Positions 35,120 through 47,196 of a DNA stretch of 64,000 nucleotides are shown one piece after another. The DNA lies in contig BLAL01000060.1 in the NCBI GenBank assembly GCA_015698045.1, forward strand, positions 188,501 to 252,500, written 5' to 3'. A program made the translations under genes and the position numbers. How positions within the stretch are numbered: position 1 is the first letter of the stretch; each line of letters begins with the position of its first letter. A model generated the notes under the pieces. The model was not told the origin of the DNA, searched no databases, and saw nothing but the letters and a program-made list of their open reading frames with translations. The stretch is from Rhizophagus clarus. Its lineage: Eukaryota > Glomeromycota > Glomeromycetes > Glomerales > Glomeraceae.

Positions 35120-38100
35120 AAATTTCTAAGATAATTTTTTATTTATTATACGAATTAAAACTTTGAACTATTATTATTTTTTTTTTTTTAATTACTCTAA
35201 AAGATTTTAAAATTTTTGTTTATTCATTCATGACTTAAAATTTAATAAATATTATCGTAATAAATATTATCGTAATTAATCAAATATTCAAATTCAACCA
35301 TTTTTAAACGAATGATTTTGATTTTTGAGTGGCGTAATCATGACTGAACTGCCTCAAATAGCCATGTAATAGAAAGGATAGTGGTATATTAAGAAGAACA
35401 TTGAAATGTATTAAGCCCTTATTGTATATATATATTAAAAAAATGCATAAATGTATTCACTAAATACATAAATACATTAGCACAATATTGATTAAAGATC
35501 ATCATCTTTCCATTTGGTCTCTAAATCTTCCATATTTAAAAGGAGAGAACAATGGAGAGGTTGTTGCATGGGGGTTCGAAATGAAACAATAAGGGAAAAG
35601 AAAGTTTAAACAATTTTTAAACTCCTTTATTAATCTATAATAATCTGTAAAATTATTATCTTTTAGGCCATTTATGTATGCCTTGAGAACTTTGATCCAT
35701 CAAGGTGACACGGACATGTAAAGCCCTATTCATATTCTGCGTGAAAGAATGAAATGGGGATTAAAGAGTATGTATCACGTGGTGGTAGAAAAAGTGACGG
35801 TGATAATATATATACTGGGGATTAGGGTAAATCTAAACTGTCACAAGAAAGAGAGTGCACGTTGTAGTGAAATAATGAATGAATAGTATTTAATAAAAAG
35901 AAGAACCATTAAATTAAATAGTTCAACATTAAACAATTTAATAGGTTCGATATGTAAACCCGTCCGCATCGCATCGGGGTTTACTTCATACCAAGAAGGA
36001 ATGTTCTATATTAAATTTAATATGAAGTTTCATACTCTTTAGTTACGATAAGATAATTCAATGAATGAAAAAGGGTATTTAGAAGCAGAATAAGGTAGGC
36101 GTTTGAACTTGATTGTCATCATCAAGTTTCAATCAAGGGATATGACATGATGATTTTTGAAACGAAAATATTTTAAATTCTTTTGTTTTTTTCAAAAAAG
36201 TAATTTTTTTTGTGATTTATTGAGATTTAAATAATTTCGTTCTTTTATTTATTTTTTTGTGATTTATTGAGATTGTAAATGATTTATCTCTTTTAATTTT
36301 TTTTAGTAGTTGAAATAAATTGTAAATTTTAGATTGTTTGATTTTGTTTTTGTAAAAAAAAAAAAAAAAAAATGATTAAATTTTTTTTTGTAATTTCGCT
36401 TGGAATTTTCAGGCCCTTTTTATAAGAAATTAGACAACCACACATTCTATTTGATTTAGGCGTAGTATTTAAAGTAAAAAAAGTGGGACAATTACTTTCA
36501 AAATAATACTAAATGATAAAACGCGTAATCGTCGAATTAAAGTTACATAATTTTTTTTTTTTAGAAAAAATTCTTTTATTCTTTGTTAAGATGATGCGTA
36601 ATTGTTCTAATTTTATGCTTGACCAAGATAATATATATTGAAAGTAAAAAGCTGGCTTGCATTGCATAATTACCGCTTCCATTTTTGTAAAGCCATTGTT
36701 ATAACAATTAATTATATAACAATCATATTTGATTGAAATTCCAGAAACAAATTATAATGACTGATTTATTTTTTTTTTAAAAATTAACCATAAAAGTTAA
36801 ATAATCTCATCCTTTAATTTTCCAAAAATAAAAAATTTAACAAAGAAAAATAAAAATCTTTTTGGAAAAAATGTAAAGATGTATTATGTATGCATGACTC
36901 ATTGTTTTTTCAAATAATCTGATACGTTACGTAACGATTTTGAAAGACAATTATTAAATTTAACCTGGTAACACCGATTCTTGTCGATGAATGAAACTTT
37001 CGGATTTGCAATTCCGGATGCAAATCCCTTATTAGGAAAAAAAAAAAAAATTATCTATCGTTTATTTATAGAATTAAAATGACGTTTTTAAAAAAAATTC
37101 ATTGATCTGTGGTAAAGTTTTTAATTACGTTACATTTATCCTTTAAGAGCTATAGAATTTTAAAAAAACGATTGAGGTCGCCCATATTTGGCAACGATTA
37201 GAAATTTTACTATCTATGTACAAATGGCTTTTAACGTTAAAGTCTTTGTTCAAATTATGCAGTCAATGAAATTCTATATTTGTTGGACCATTGATGTGAG
37301 TAATTCACTACGTACTTACTATAACAAAATAAAGTATGCAACGTAATAAAGTTGTGTATGGACGTCATGAAATCTCTATAAACTAATATTAGTATAAGAT
37401 CACTATGTGACCGGCCAATCCCATAAATGATTTTCGTCGATTCGTAGACCTCTAAGGAAAAAGGTTACGTTAAAATATTATCACCAAAATTTATATAGGA
37501 TCTAAGCTCTTCTTGGCTAGTAACTAAATTTTTACTATCTATTTTTCGAGAATAAATATTTATTATAATTTTTCACATCTTTTATTATGATGTTTTCTTT
37601 TGCTAAAGTAAGACGATTATTCCAAGACGATATAAAAAATTAATATTTACGGCATGATTTAAATTTTCTTGAATATGTCTGTCTAATAAGTCAATAGAAG
37701 AATCATGAATAAAAATATTTTAATTTTGATGATTAATGTAGCTTCCCAATGTACTTATATAAGTCTCATATCGGCGAATTTGTTCCATCGCCCAAATATG
37801 TCGAATTTTATACTAATAAAGATTAACTAAAATTAGAATATGTAATACAATAACCTGAAAAGCAAAATCAATTTTTAAAAAGTACGGTTTAGGGCGATTT
37901 AAAGTTTGGCCAGAATTAGCGTAATTTTGGCCAAATTTAACGTAACATTAAATCAGTAAATAGACAATGCGAAGATTTTTAAAAAGCAATTATTAATAAA
38001 ACAAATTAGTACTAAGTAAATACCAATAAAGATTATCACAATTAATGTAATTTATTTAGGTATTCGGAATTTTTATTTAGTTTGTAATTATATTGTAAAC

Positions 38101-38270
38101 AATTACTAGGGAAACTACGCCTTTACTACACGTATAACTGAAACTCTTTTCATAGTACATAGAAAAATATTAAAAATTCCATAATATAACTTAATTATTT
38201 ATATTCAAAAATTTGTTTAACAGGTTAAATTGTCCTTTAAAAATTAACTATTTATTTTTAACATAATAGA
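33757..38270. other. Long intergenic region, no gene recognised
   Basis: About 4.5 kb of AT-rich DNA with many homopolymer tracts (TnAn palindrome at 34411-34436; A-rich run 35049-35120). A hairpin with arms GTAAACCC (35954-35961) and GGGTTTAC (35977-35984) and a 15-nt loop is the most defined structure. I see no exon series on either strand. Confidence 0.45.
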
Positions 38271-39960
38271 TAACTAGTAATGTTTATGTAAGAAAAGTCT
38301 AACAATAATGATAGGAGAAAAGCAGTAATGAGAATAATAGTGGAAATAATATTGAGAAATAAAAAAAACAATGGGGAATGGTAAAAGATAAGAAAATATA
38401 AGGGAGAAAAAGCAGAAAGGAAATAAAGAAATAAACAAAAGAGAATTAAAGTGAAAAAAAAACAGGGAAAGAGAAAATGAAGAAAGGAGTATAAACAAAA
38501 GGAAAGAGAACAAAACCAGAAAGGGAAGAAAAACAAAAATAAAAGAAAAAGAACAAAATAAAGATAGAAGAGAATGAAAATAAAGTGGAGGAGCAAAAAT
38601 GAAGTGAAGAGAAACGAAAATAAGTGAAGAGAAACGAAAATAAGTGAAGAGAAACGAAAATAAGTGAAGAGAAACGAAAATAAGTGAAGAGAAACGAAAA
38701 TAAGTGAAGAGGAACGAAAATAAGTGAAGAGGAACGAAAATAAGTGAAGAGGAACGAAAATAAGTGAAGAGGAACGAAAATAAGTGAAGAGGAACGAAAA
38801 TAAGTGAAGAGGAACGAAAATAAGTGAAGAGGAACGAAAATAAGTGAAGAGGAACGAAAATAAGTGAAGAGGAACGAAAATAAGTGAAGAGGAACGAAAA
38901 TAAGTGAAGAGGAACGAAAATAAGTGAAGAGGAACGAAAATAAGTGAAGAGGAACGAAAATAAGTGAAGAGGAACGAAAATAAGTGAAGAGGAACGAAAA
39001 TAAGTGAAGAGGAACGAAAATAAGTGAAGAGGAACGAAAATAAGTGAAGAGGAACGAAAATAAGTGAAGAGGAACGAAAATAAGTGAAGAGGAACGAAAA
39101 TAAGTGAAGAGGAACGAAAATAAGTGAAGAGGAACGAAAATAAGTGAAGAGGAACGAAAATAAGTGAAGAGGAACGAAAATAAGTGAAGAGGAACGAAAA
39201 TAAGTGAGGAACGAAAATAAGTGAAGAGGAACGAAAATAAGTGAAGAAGAACGAAAATAAAGACAAAAGGGAATAAAAATAAAGATATTTCAAAGAAAAC
39301 GAAGATGAAAAAAAGAAATAAAGATGAAAGAAATAAAACAAAAATGAAGGAAATAAAACGAAGATGAGGGAATAAATAAAGAAATAAAGGAATCAAAGGC
39401 AGATAAATAAGAAGAAAGAGAAAGTAGATGAAAACAAAAGATAACAAAAGGAAGGAAAGTGAAAAATCAAAATCAAAAACCCATAAAGAAGAATAAATAA
39501 AGTTAGTAAAAACGAAATATAAAAAATAAACAAAAAAGAAAAAAAAAGAAAAAAGAAGCATACCCTATTCGTAAAACTGAAAGGCTAAAGATCTAAAAAA
39601 AAAAGAAATTGAAATGAGAAGAAAACTAAAAACAAAAGAAGAAAAGTATAAAAAACAAAATATAAAAAACTAATACAAAAATAAGACGAAAGTATAAAGA
39701 AATAACATACCTTTAACGCAAAATCAGAAAACTTAAAACCCAAAAGAAAGAAATAAATTAGAAATGAACAAAAAAAAATATTAACAAAATAAAGAGAAAA
39801 ACCTGTGAAACTAAAAGATCTTAAAAATCCTAAGAAGATAAAAGAAATAAAAAAGAAATTAAAAATGGGAATAAGAAGGAAAAATATAAAGGAATGGAAT
39901 AAAACAGTAAAAACATACCTGGTTTTTGTTTTATTTAAAAGAAAAATATCATGCCTAAAA
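38270..39960. repeat. Purine-rich tract enclosing a minisatellite
   Basis: The plus strand is almost purely A and G over about 1.3 kb around the 20-bp array, the opposite strand bias of the pyrimidine tract at 7.6-10.4 kb, with similar word content (GAAAGGAAAT, AAACAAAAAGAA). From 39560 to 39940 there are three to four loose units containing ACATACC. The open frames on the minus strand are by-products of the bias. Confidence 0.7.
38602..39260. repeat. 20-bp minisatellite (GAAAATAAGTGAAGAGGAAC)n
   Basis: About 33 tandem copies of a 20-bp unit. The first five units read GAGAAAC, all later ones GAGGAAC, and one near 39205 has lost six bases, so variants are segregated in blocks, as expected of growth by unequal exchange or slippage. 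Because 20 is not a multiple of 3, three units give a 20-residue peptide period, and the minus strand stays open in more than one phase. I do not consider it coding. Confidence 0.93.
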
Positions 39961-40396
39961 AAAAAGATGCAAATAATTACATTGGGTCACCAATTCCATT
40001 TTCCCAAAAAAAAATATTAAAAAAAAAAATGAAATTTTTTTTTTCAGTTTTTTTTTTTTTTTAACAAAATGCTTTTTTTCTTTTTGTATATATTTCAGTT
40101 TGGAAATGATCATCAGAGATATTACTAAATTTAGGTCAAATACAGGTTTCAAATGCTACAATTGCCACATATGCTACATAGTACAAATTTTGATCTGATA
40201 GTTTATTTTTATCAATCATAACATAGCCACATCAGTTTTTTTTATCACACTTCGCTTATTTTTTTTTTATTTTAATGTTTTAATTTTAATAAACTTTCAC
40301 TTATATTATTTTGTTGCTTATAATTTTTATTATTCATATAATTTTTTAAAATATTTACGTCTAATGGTTTAAGTGTAGTCGCATAAAATATAAACT

Positions 40397-42643
40397 ATGA
40401 TAGAAGAAAGCACCTATCCTAAAAGTTCATTTATTAAGCTTTTTGATAATAAAAGAACCTTTTTTTATGAGATCATAAAAGAAGGAACATATCCTCTCAC
40501 AGAACAACTTTATTATACCAGATATCCAAAACACCCAATTCCTCATAATTATATTGTTAGAACTCAATACGGAAAAGCAAAGCATATAGTTGAATGTTCA
40601 ATTGAATATGTAGAAAAAAAGCCTTTATACAAAGTTTACTTTGGGATTAATTTGCAAGAGAAGTACGATCCTGGAAGTCTACAACAGATGCTGCTTGCAA
40701 GTATTATCAGGTACACTTTAACTTTTTAAAAATATTTTTGATGTTGAAAACAAGTACTAATGTATACTATTAGGAGTTTAATGAAATGGGTGAAATGGAT
40801 GAAAATCAAAATAGAAATCAGTCAAATAAAAAAATAACGGAAAAATGTCTGGTCCTTTACTTATTGGTCTCAAGCTACTTAGTGTTGAACGAGTGCGAAA
40901 GAATTTGTCTTTAGATCATAAAATTCGACCATTTAATGATCTTGGTAATTCTCAAAAATATCGCAAGATACTTGGGTTATCACAGTATGTTTTAGATATT
41001 GTTGAAAAAGAAAAAGGCAATACGTTTCATCCAGATGATCAGATAAAACTTAAACAAATAAAATTTGAGACTTATGATGATTCATATAATATTAATTTTG
41101 GAAAGTTAGATAGAGTAGAAGAAACAAAAAAAATTGAAGCAATTGTGAAATCTTTAGATAAAGGGCATATTTCAAGAGAAGTTTATCGATCTTTAGCACG
41201 AATTGAAGATCTTTCACGTGAAAAGGTAGTATATGATATGCGACAAAAAATTAATGTGGAAATGAAAAAAAAGGTTCCAATAACTCTTGTTGATTTGTCA
41301 CAACTGAAGAACCTGATATTATTGATGGTGCAATTATTTTGAATATGTTAGAATCAGTTGGAAAAGGAGGTCAGCGTTGTATAACAAATATTTTAAATTA
41401 TATAATACCATTATATGTCAAAAAAGGAATTTTAATTCCTAGAAGATCAATTTTACATATTCAGATTTCAGGCAACGGACGCAACGTGAGTCGCAAATTG
41501 AAACATGTGATGATAACTATGACATTATTAAATGATTTAGATGGTTTACAAAAACCAGATAATCACTATACTTTGGTTTTATATCCGGGTGCTGAGACAT
41601 ATGAGTCTCTTAAAAATGCATTAACTCCTTTAATTTCTGATTTGTGTATATTAAAGGAGAGAGGTTTTAAACAAACAGATGGTAGTCATTGGCCAGTTGA
41701 ATTGTATTTCAGCTCTGATTGGAAGTTTTTGGCAACTTGCTTGGGAATGAAAGCTGCTAATGCAGTACACTTCTGTCTTTGGTATGATTGCAGCAAAAAT
41801 GATATTAATACTACATCAAAAACAATCAACAAATCAATGGATAATATTAAAGCTAATTACAATCAAATAAATGGCCATATAAGAGAACCATTATTCCATA
41901 TGATATCATTAAAAAATTGGGTGGTTGATGAATTGCACATTTTTTTACAAATAACAGATAGATTGTGGGAACTAATGATTTCTGATCTTTGTCGTGAAAC
42001 TACCGATGAAAAGGTTTGGAAAAATAAAGTCTTATTGGAAATGAAAAGACTCAATATATCTTTTCAATTTTGGCATGAAAAAAATACAAATAATCTATCA
42101 TATACTTCTCTCATGGGCTCAGATAAATTAAAAATTCTTAAAGAATTTGATCTTTTTGCCATTTTTCAGTCAATAACACGAGCTATACAAATTCGTGCCT
42201 TGTGGGATCAATTTAGTGAATTATATCATTTAATACAAGATAAGAATACAACAGGTGAATTTTTTCATTATAAGGCTAAATCTTGGCTAGATGCATTTAC
42301 AGCCCCTTCCATAGGACATCCAAACAGAAGCGATTTTGTTAGAGGCATGTATTGTGTTCAAGATATAACATCATACATTCACGTATTGTGCAATCATGTC
42401 GCTGAATTTCTTGAAATCCATCATAAGTTTGGATTATCTGCATTTTCCTGTTCAGCAGTAGAGAAAAAAAACTATATGCAAGTATGCCTTTATTTTCAAA
42501 ATACATTAAAAGATGGTGAAAATGAAAATTCCCAAAAATCAGCAATTTTGGAGATGTTAGAGCATGAAAATCGGCAATTATATTTTGATTCAAATAGTAT
42601 TCCTAGTTTTCTTAAAAAATCAAAAAAATATAGGTTGCAGTAG
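40397..42643 (+). pseudogene. Repetitive GNGRNV/SSDWKFLA-family gene, frameshifted
   Basis: Three blocks in different frames form one protein of roughly 700 residues: 40397-40709 (IPHNYIVR near residue 50), 40845-41305 (GPLLIGLKLLSVER, DLSREKVVYDMRQ), and about 41306-42643 (EEPDIIDGAIILNMLESVG, ILHIQISGNGRNVSRK, DNHYTLVLYPGAE, LYFSSDWKFLATCLGM, VVDELHIFLQITDRLWELM, GLSAFSCSAVEKKN). An intron GTACAC...ATTAG (about 40710-40773) may separate blocks one and two. One base is missing in the A run near 40840, and a frame change lies near 41305. I recall a large uncharacterised family in Rhizophagus and some invertebrates in which this site reads ISGDGRNV; here the Asp is Asn. Possible transposase-like role; unproven. 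Confidence 0.65.
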
Positions 42644-42931
42644 TAGAATTTATCTTTAGCAAATAAAAAAAGTATTTTCGTGATTAAGTAGAAAAAAATT
42701 TTCAATCAAACTAATTTTATCTATTTTATTTAATTTTTTTTGCTTATAAAACTTGTACTATCCATCATACAATAGTTACGAAACAATAATGATTTGTGAC
42801 TATATAATATAATTAATGCGAACCTATCTAATTTGAGATGATACAATTAAATGACAAAAACACCGGATTTCCAGAAAAAAAAAAGAGTAAAGGTCGAACA
42901 TGAAGTTTATTTATTTATATATTACATAAAT

Positions 42932-43558
42932 TCAAACTATATTTGACATTGATCTAAAAAAATGAAACTGAGCTGAACCAGCTTCAAACTTATGATTCTC
43001 TTTATCTTTACCACCCGTTACCTTCCATTGAACAGTCATTTCTCCATTAACCAATAGTTTTTTTTTAGATTTTATTGCATTTTGTGCATTTTGTTCATAA
43101 TTGCTATTTTCACTCTCAGGCATATACAAACGAACAAAACTTAACTGACCTTCTCCATAATTACGTTCCCCCCAATTTTCATCATCCAAAATTTTTCCAA
43201 CTTCTTCAAAAGCTTTTTCTCCCTTAAAACTACATAAATAAGATGACCCACAGGGAGAATAGCGTGCTATATGGTTTTTGAAAATACCAACAAAAGCATC
43301 TTCGCTGCAATGTATTGAAAATACTTATTTTCCAATAGCTGTGTAATGGTTTTTAAGGCGTTTTTGTAATTCTTTAATTATGGCTTTTTTCAAATGTGAA
43401 AGTTCAGAGTCTGGAACCGGTCGAATATATGAAGGAAGTGTATTGTAAGACGTGTGTTTTAGTGTTTCGTGTCGTTGAAGTCCTGAATGATTTTTAAACC
43501 CTTTAACACGCCTTTTGCAAATTGAACAGTACAACCTAGTTGAATCTTGCGTAGACAT
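42932..43558 (-). pseudogene. Zinc-finger gene with one nonsense codon, convergent partner
   Basis: A single minus-strand frame runs from ATG 43558 (MSTQDSTRLYCSICKRRVKG) to TAA 42932, about 208 codons, broken only by TAA at 43325-43327 where relatives, as I recall them, have Gln (GK-Q-V.SI.C; CAA to TAA is one transition). Residues 11-36 form a C2H2-like finger: C-x2-C, then H at the SGLQRHE/LKH helix. Downstream are HCSEDAFVGIFKNHIARYSP and EVGKILDDENWGER, conserved in a repetitive Glomeromycotina family. TTTTTTAG just before the ATG suggests an upstream 5' intron. It converges with the 40.4-42.6 kb gene at 290 bp, so both may belong to one two-gene element. Confidence 0.6.
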
Positions 43559-43559
43559 G

Positions 43560-44700
43560 TCTAAAAAAGAGAAAAATATGTATATAAAAAATAACCAAAA
43601 AAAAATAGAAAAGACAAATAACATAATTTCATAAGTTTTAAAAAAAATTAGCAGGTTTATGCCGAAATACTTACCAAAGTTATTCGGATGGGTTGTGTAA
43701 TGGTCAGATGGATTGAACGCGTTTTTTTTATTAAGTTATTTTTTGTTTTATGATTAGTAAGATGCACTTTTTTTTAATTGATTTATATATTCATATGATG
43801 TAAATCACATGAATGCCGAACATATTAGTACTTCGTAATGGGACTAATAAGGCAGTTATATCTATTAAATCTAAATAAACTAAATTCACGCATATGTTCT
43901 ATTTACTATATTCCAAGTTTTGTAAGTATAAAATGGGTTTCTTTCTTCAAATTTATAAAAAGAAGTGCTCTTATAAAATGAATTTCTGTGATTATTCACA
44001 ATCTCTTGCGAACTTTTTGTTAAGTTTATAGTTAACACTGCAAATTCCTTTTACAACAAGTAAATGTGAGTACCCTAGTTTCCTTTGGTTTAAAGTTTTA
44101 TGAGCTAAAGTGAAATTTTTTAGCTTTAACTTTAAGATAAATAATTTGTTTTTATTATAATTAATAAGAATGTAACATGTCAATATTTTATCAAAATTTA
44201 ATTAATAAAGGTCAATAAAATAATTTAAATATCTTATAAGCATCTAGATATGAATTTTTAAATAGAAGAAATGTGTAGTTATTTGTTTATTTTATTTTTA
44301 TTTTTACGGGTGGGTACCACAGATACAGTTATACATCAAATAAGTACTAGACTATAATGTATAAAATTAAAAACTGTCGCTATGAAAGAGGACCCTAGGG
44401 TTATCAAAAGGGAAAACTATATGAATTCCAACCCTAATGGCAAAAAGATGGCACATTATTAGTAGAAATAAAAATAGAAGAAGAATTACAATAAATCAGA
44501 AGATAAAAATAATGAAGTAAAAGGAAATTGATCTATAAAATCTAAATTTAATAACAGAATGTTATCTATATAAGAATGCCATAATCCTGAATGTAAAAAA
44601 TTACGATCAGAAGAACTCTTTCTCATAGATCCCTGAACCAAATTTTTTCAGAAAAAACTACGACTAAGTTTCATTAAAAACTGTAATAAAACACATAAAA
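43560..44700. other. Intergenic DNA, no terminal repeats identified
   Basis: No gene supported. I looked here and in 40020-40390 for inverted ends that would delimit a two-gene transposon and saw none. A TATATAAGAATG-type motif at about 44566 may serve the gene starting at 44701. Confidence 0.4.
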
Positions 44701-45001
44701 ATGGAGTTGTTGTCAACAGGAAAAGAGTTCAGAGAGTACTTGAAACATGAAATGAACTTGGCACTAAATATTAATTTTAAAAATATTGGAAAATATAAAG
44801 GAAAAAGCTTTTTCAATCGTTTATACCAAAAGTATGGTCGCCTAAGTCAAGTGAAAGAAAAGTACTTTGACAGGTTAGAAAGTGGTAATGGCTTGTACAC
44901 AGGAGATATAGAACTATTATTTAGAATATTAGAAAGCGCTGCTTCAAAAAAATATCGTAAGGACTTTACTGCTCAAACGAAAAATACTGACCACCTTTGA
45001 A

Positions 45002-47196
45002 TAGGGCTCCGATCGGTTTCGGTAATTACCGAACCGTACCGATCGGTTTCGGTATCGGAGCAGTTTCGGTTTTTACAGTTTACCGAACCGAAACTTTCGG
45101 TAAATTTACCGATCGGTTTCGGTAACTGCGGTTTCGGTACCGGTTTTGCGATTTACCGAACCGAATTACCAAATCGATTTAACTAAATAATATAATAAAA
45201 AAACGTTGTGAAACGTTTTTTATTAGTTATTTTGATAAAACAAACCGTTTCGCAGCGGTGTTTTGTCACTTTAATTAAGAAACGTTGCGAAACGTTTTTA
45301 TTCGTTAATCTAATAAAAAAATAACTATTCGCAACTTTTTTCTTGTCATTTTAACAAACAACGTTGCGAAACGTTAATTGGATAAAAAAAAAACGTTTCG
45401 CAACGTTTTTTTTTGTCACTTTAATAAAAACGTTGCGAAACGTTTTTATGAGTTAATTTTAATAAAAAAAAACGTTTCGCAACGTTTTTTTTGTCACTTT
45501 AATAAAAACGTTGCGCAACGTTTTTATTAGCTAATTTTAATAAAAAAAAACGTTTCGCAACGTTTTTTTTGTTGCTTTAATTAAAAAACATTGCGAAACG
45601 TTTTTTAACAGTTAGTTTAATAAAAAAAAACGTTTCGCAACGGTTTTTTTTGTTGCTTTAGTTAAAAAATGTTGCAAAACGTTTTTTATCAGTTAATTTA
45701 ATAAAAAAAAACGTTTCGCAACGTTTTTTTTTGTCTCTATAATAAAAACGTTGCGAAACGTTTTTATGAGCTAATTTTAATAAAAAAAACGTTTCGCAAC
45801 ATTTTTTTTTGTCACTTTAATAAAAACGTTGTGAAACGTTTTTATGAGTTAATTTTAATAAAAAAAAACGTTTCGCAACATTTTTTTTTGTCACTTTAAT
45901 AAAAACGTTGCGCAACATTTTTATTAGCTAATTTTAATAAAAAAAAACGTTTCGCAACGTTTTTTTTGTTGCTTTAATTAAAAAACGTTGCGAAACGTTT
46001 TTTAACAGTTAGTTTAATAAAAAAAAACGTTTCGCTACGTTTTTTTTTGTTGCTTTAGTTAAAAAACGTTGCAAAACGTTTTTTATCAGTTAATTTAATA
46101 AAAAAAACGTTTCGCTACGTTTTTTTTTTGTCTCTATAATAAAAACGTTGCGAAACGTTTTTATGAGCTAATTTTAATAAAAAAAACGTTTCGCAACGTT
46201 TTTTTTTGTCACTTTAATAAAAACGTTGCGAAACGTTTTTATGAGTTAATTTTAATAAAAAAAAAAACGTTTCGCAACGTTTTTTTTTGTTGCTTTAATT
46301 AAAAAACGTTGCGAAACATTTTTTAACAGTTAGTTTAATAAAAAAAAACGTTTCGCTACATTTTTTTTTTGTTGCTTTAGTTAAAAAACGTTGCGAAACG
46401 TTTTTTATCAGTTAACTTAATAAAAAAAAACGTTTCGCTACGTTTTTTTTGTCTCTATAATAAAAATGTTGCGAAACGTTTTTATGAGCTAATTTTAATA
46501 AAAAAAAACGTTTCACAACGTTTTTTTTTGTTGCTTTAATTAAAAAACGTTGCGAAACGTTTTTTAACAGTTAGTTTAATAAAAAAAAACGTTTCGCAAC
46601 GGTTTTTTTTGTTGCTTTAGTTAAAAAACGTTGCGAAACGTTTTTTATCAGTTAATTTAATAAAAAAAACGTTTCGCAACGTTTTTTTTTTGTAGCTTTA
46701 ATAGAAAACGTTGCGAAACGTTTTTGTTAGTTAATTTTAATAAAAAAAACGTTTCGCAACGTTTTTTTTGTCACTTTAATAAAAACGTTGCGAAACGTTT
46801 TTATGAGTTAATTTAATAAAAAAAAACGTTTTGCAACGTTTTTTTTTCATTTTAATTAAAAACGTTGTGAAACGTTTTTTATTAGTTAATTTAATAAAAA
46901 AAAACGATTCGCAACTTTATTTTTTGACACTTTAAATAAAAAACGTTGCGAAACGTTTTTATAGATCATTTGATTTGGTAAAAAAAATACCAAAATAGTT
47001 TTGCGATGCTTTTTTTACTAAAAATGGTTTTTAATATCGGTAAATCGGTTCGGTTTTCGGTAATTATCGATCGGTTTCGATAATCATCAATACCGATACC
47101 GGTCGGTTTCGGTAATCATCAATACCGATACCGATCAATTCGGTTCGGTATCAGTTTTTGCAAAAACCGAACCGAACCGAACCGATCGGAGCCCTA
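45002..47196. mobile_element. Non-autonomous hAT element, 2.2 kb
   Basis: The inverted termini TAGGGCTCCGATCGGTT are identical over 17 bp at both ends. The perfect 8-bp duplication CCTTTGAA is at 44994-45001 and 47197-47204. Subterminal repeats of CGGTTTCGGTA and TACCGAACCG occupy about 180 bp at each end. No open frame lies inside; instead 45180-46970 is a tandem array of AACGTTTCGCAACGTT palindromes. The perfect ends suggest a fairly recent insertion, mobilised in trans by a related transposase. Confidence 0.93.
45190..46970. repeat. Palindromic AACGTTGCGAAACGTT tandem array
   Basis: About 20 higher-order units of 75-90 bp. Each has AAACGTTTCGCAACGTTT on one side and AAACGTTGCGAAACGTTT on the other, separated by TTGT(C/T)(A/G)CTTTAAT and TTA(A/G)TTTAATAA spacers with T and A runs. 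The two arms are reverse complements, so each unit can form a long hairpin. Variants (CGCTACG, CGCAACGG) recur at regular intervals near 45640/46620 and 46035/46110/46440, showing duplication of multi-unit blocks. Confidence 0.9.

Noticed and set aside
38274..39561. 355- and 371-codon minus-strand frames with a 20-residue repeat
   Set aside because: A 20-bp minisatellite without stops in either phase explains them; there are no flanking exons or start context.
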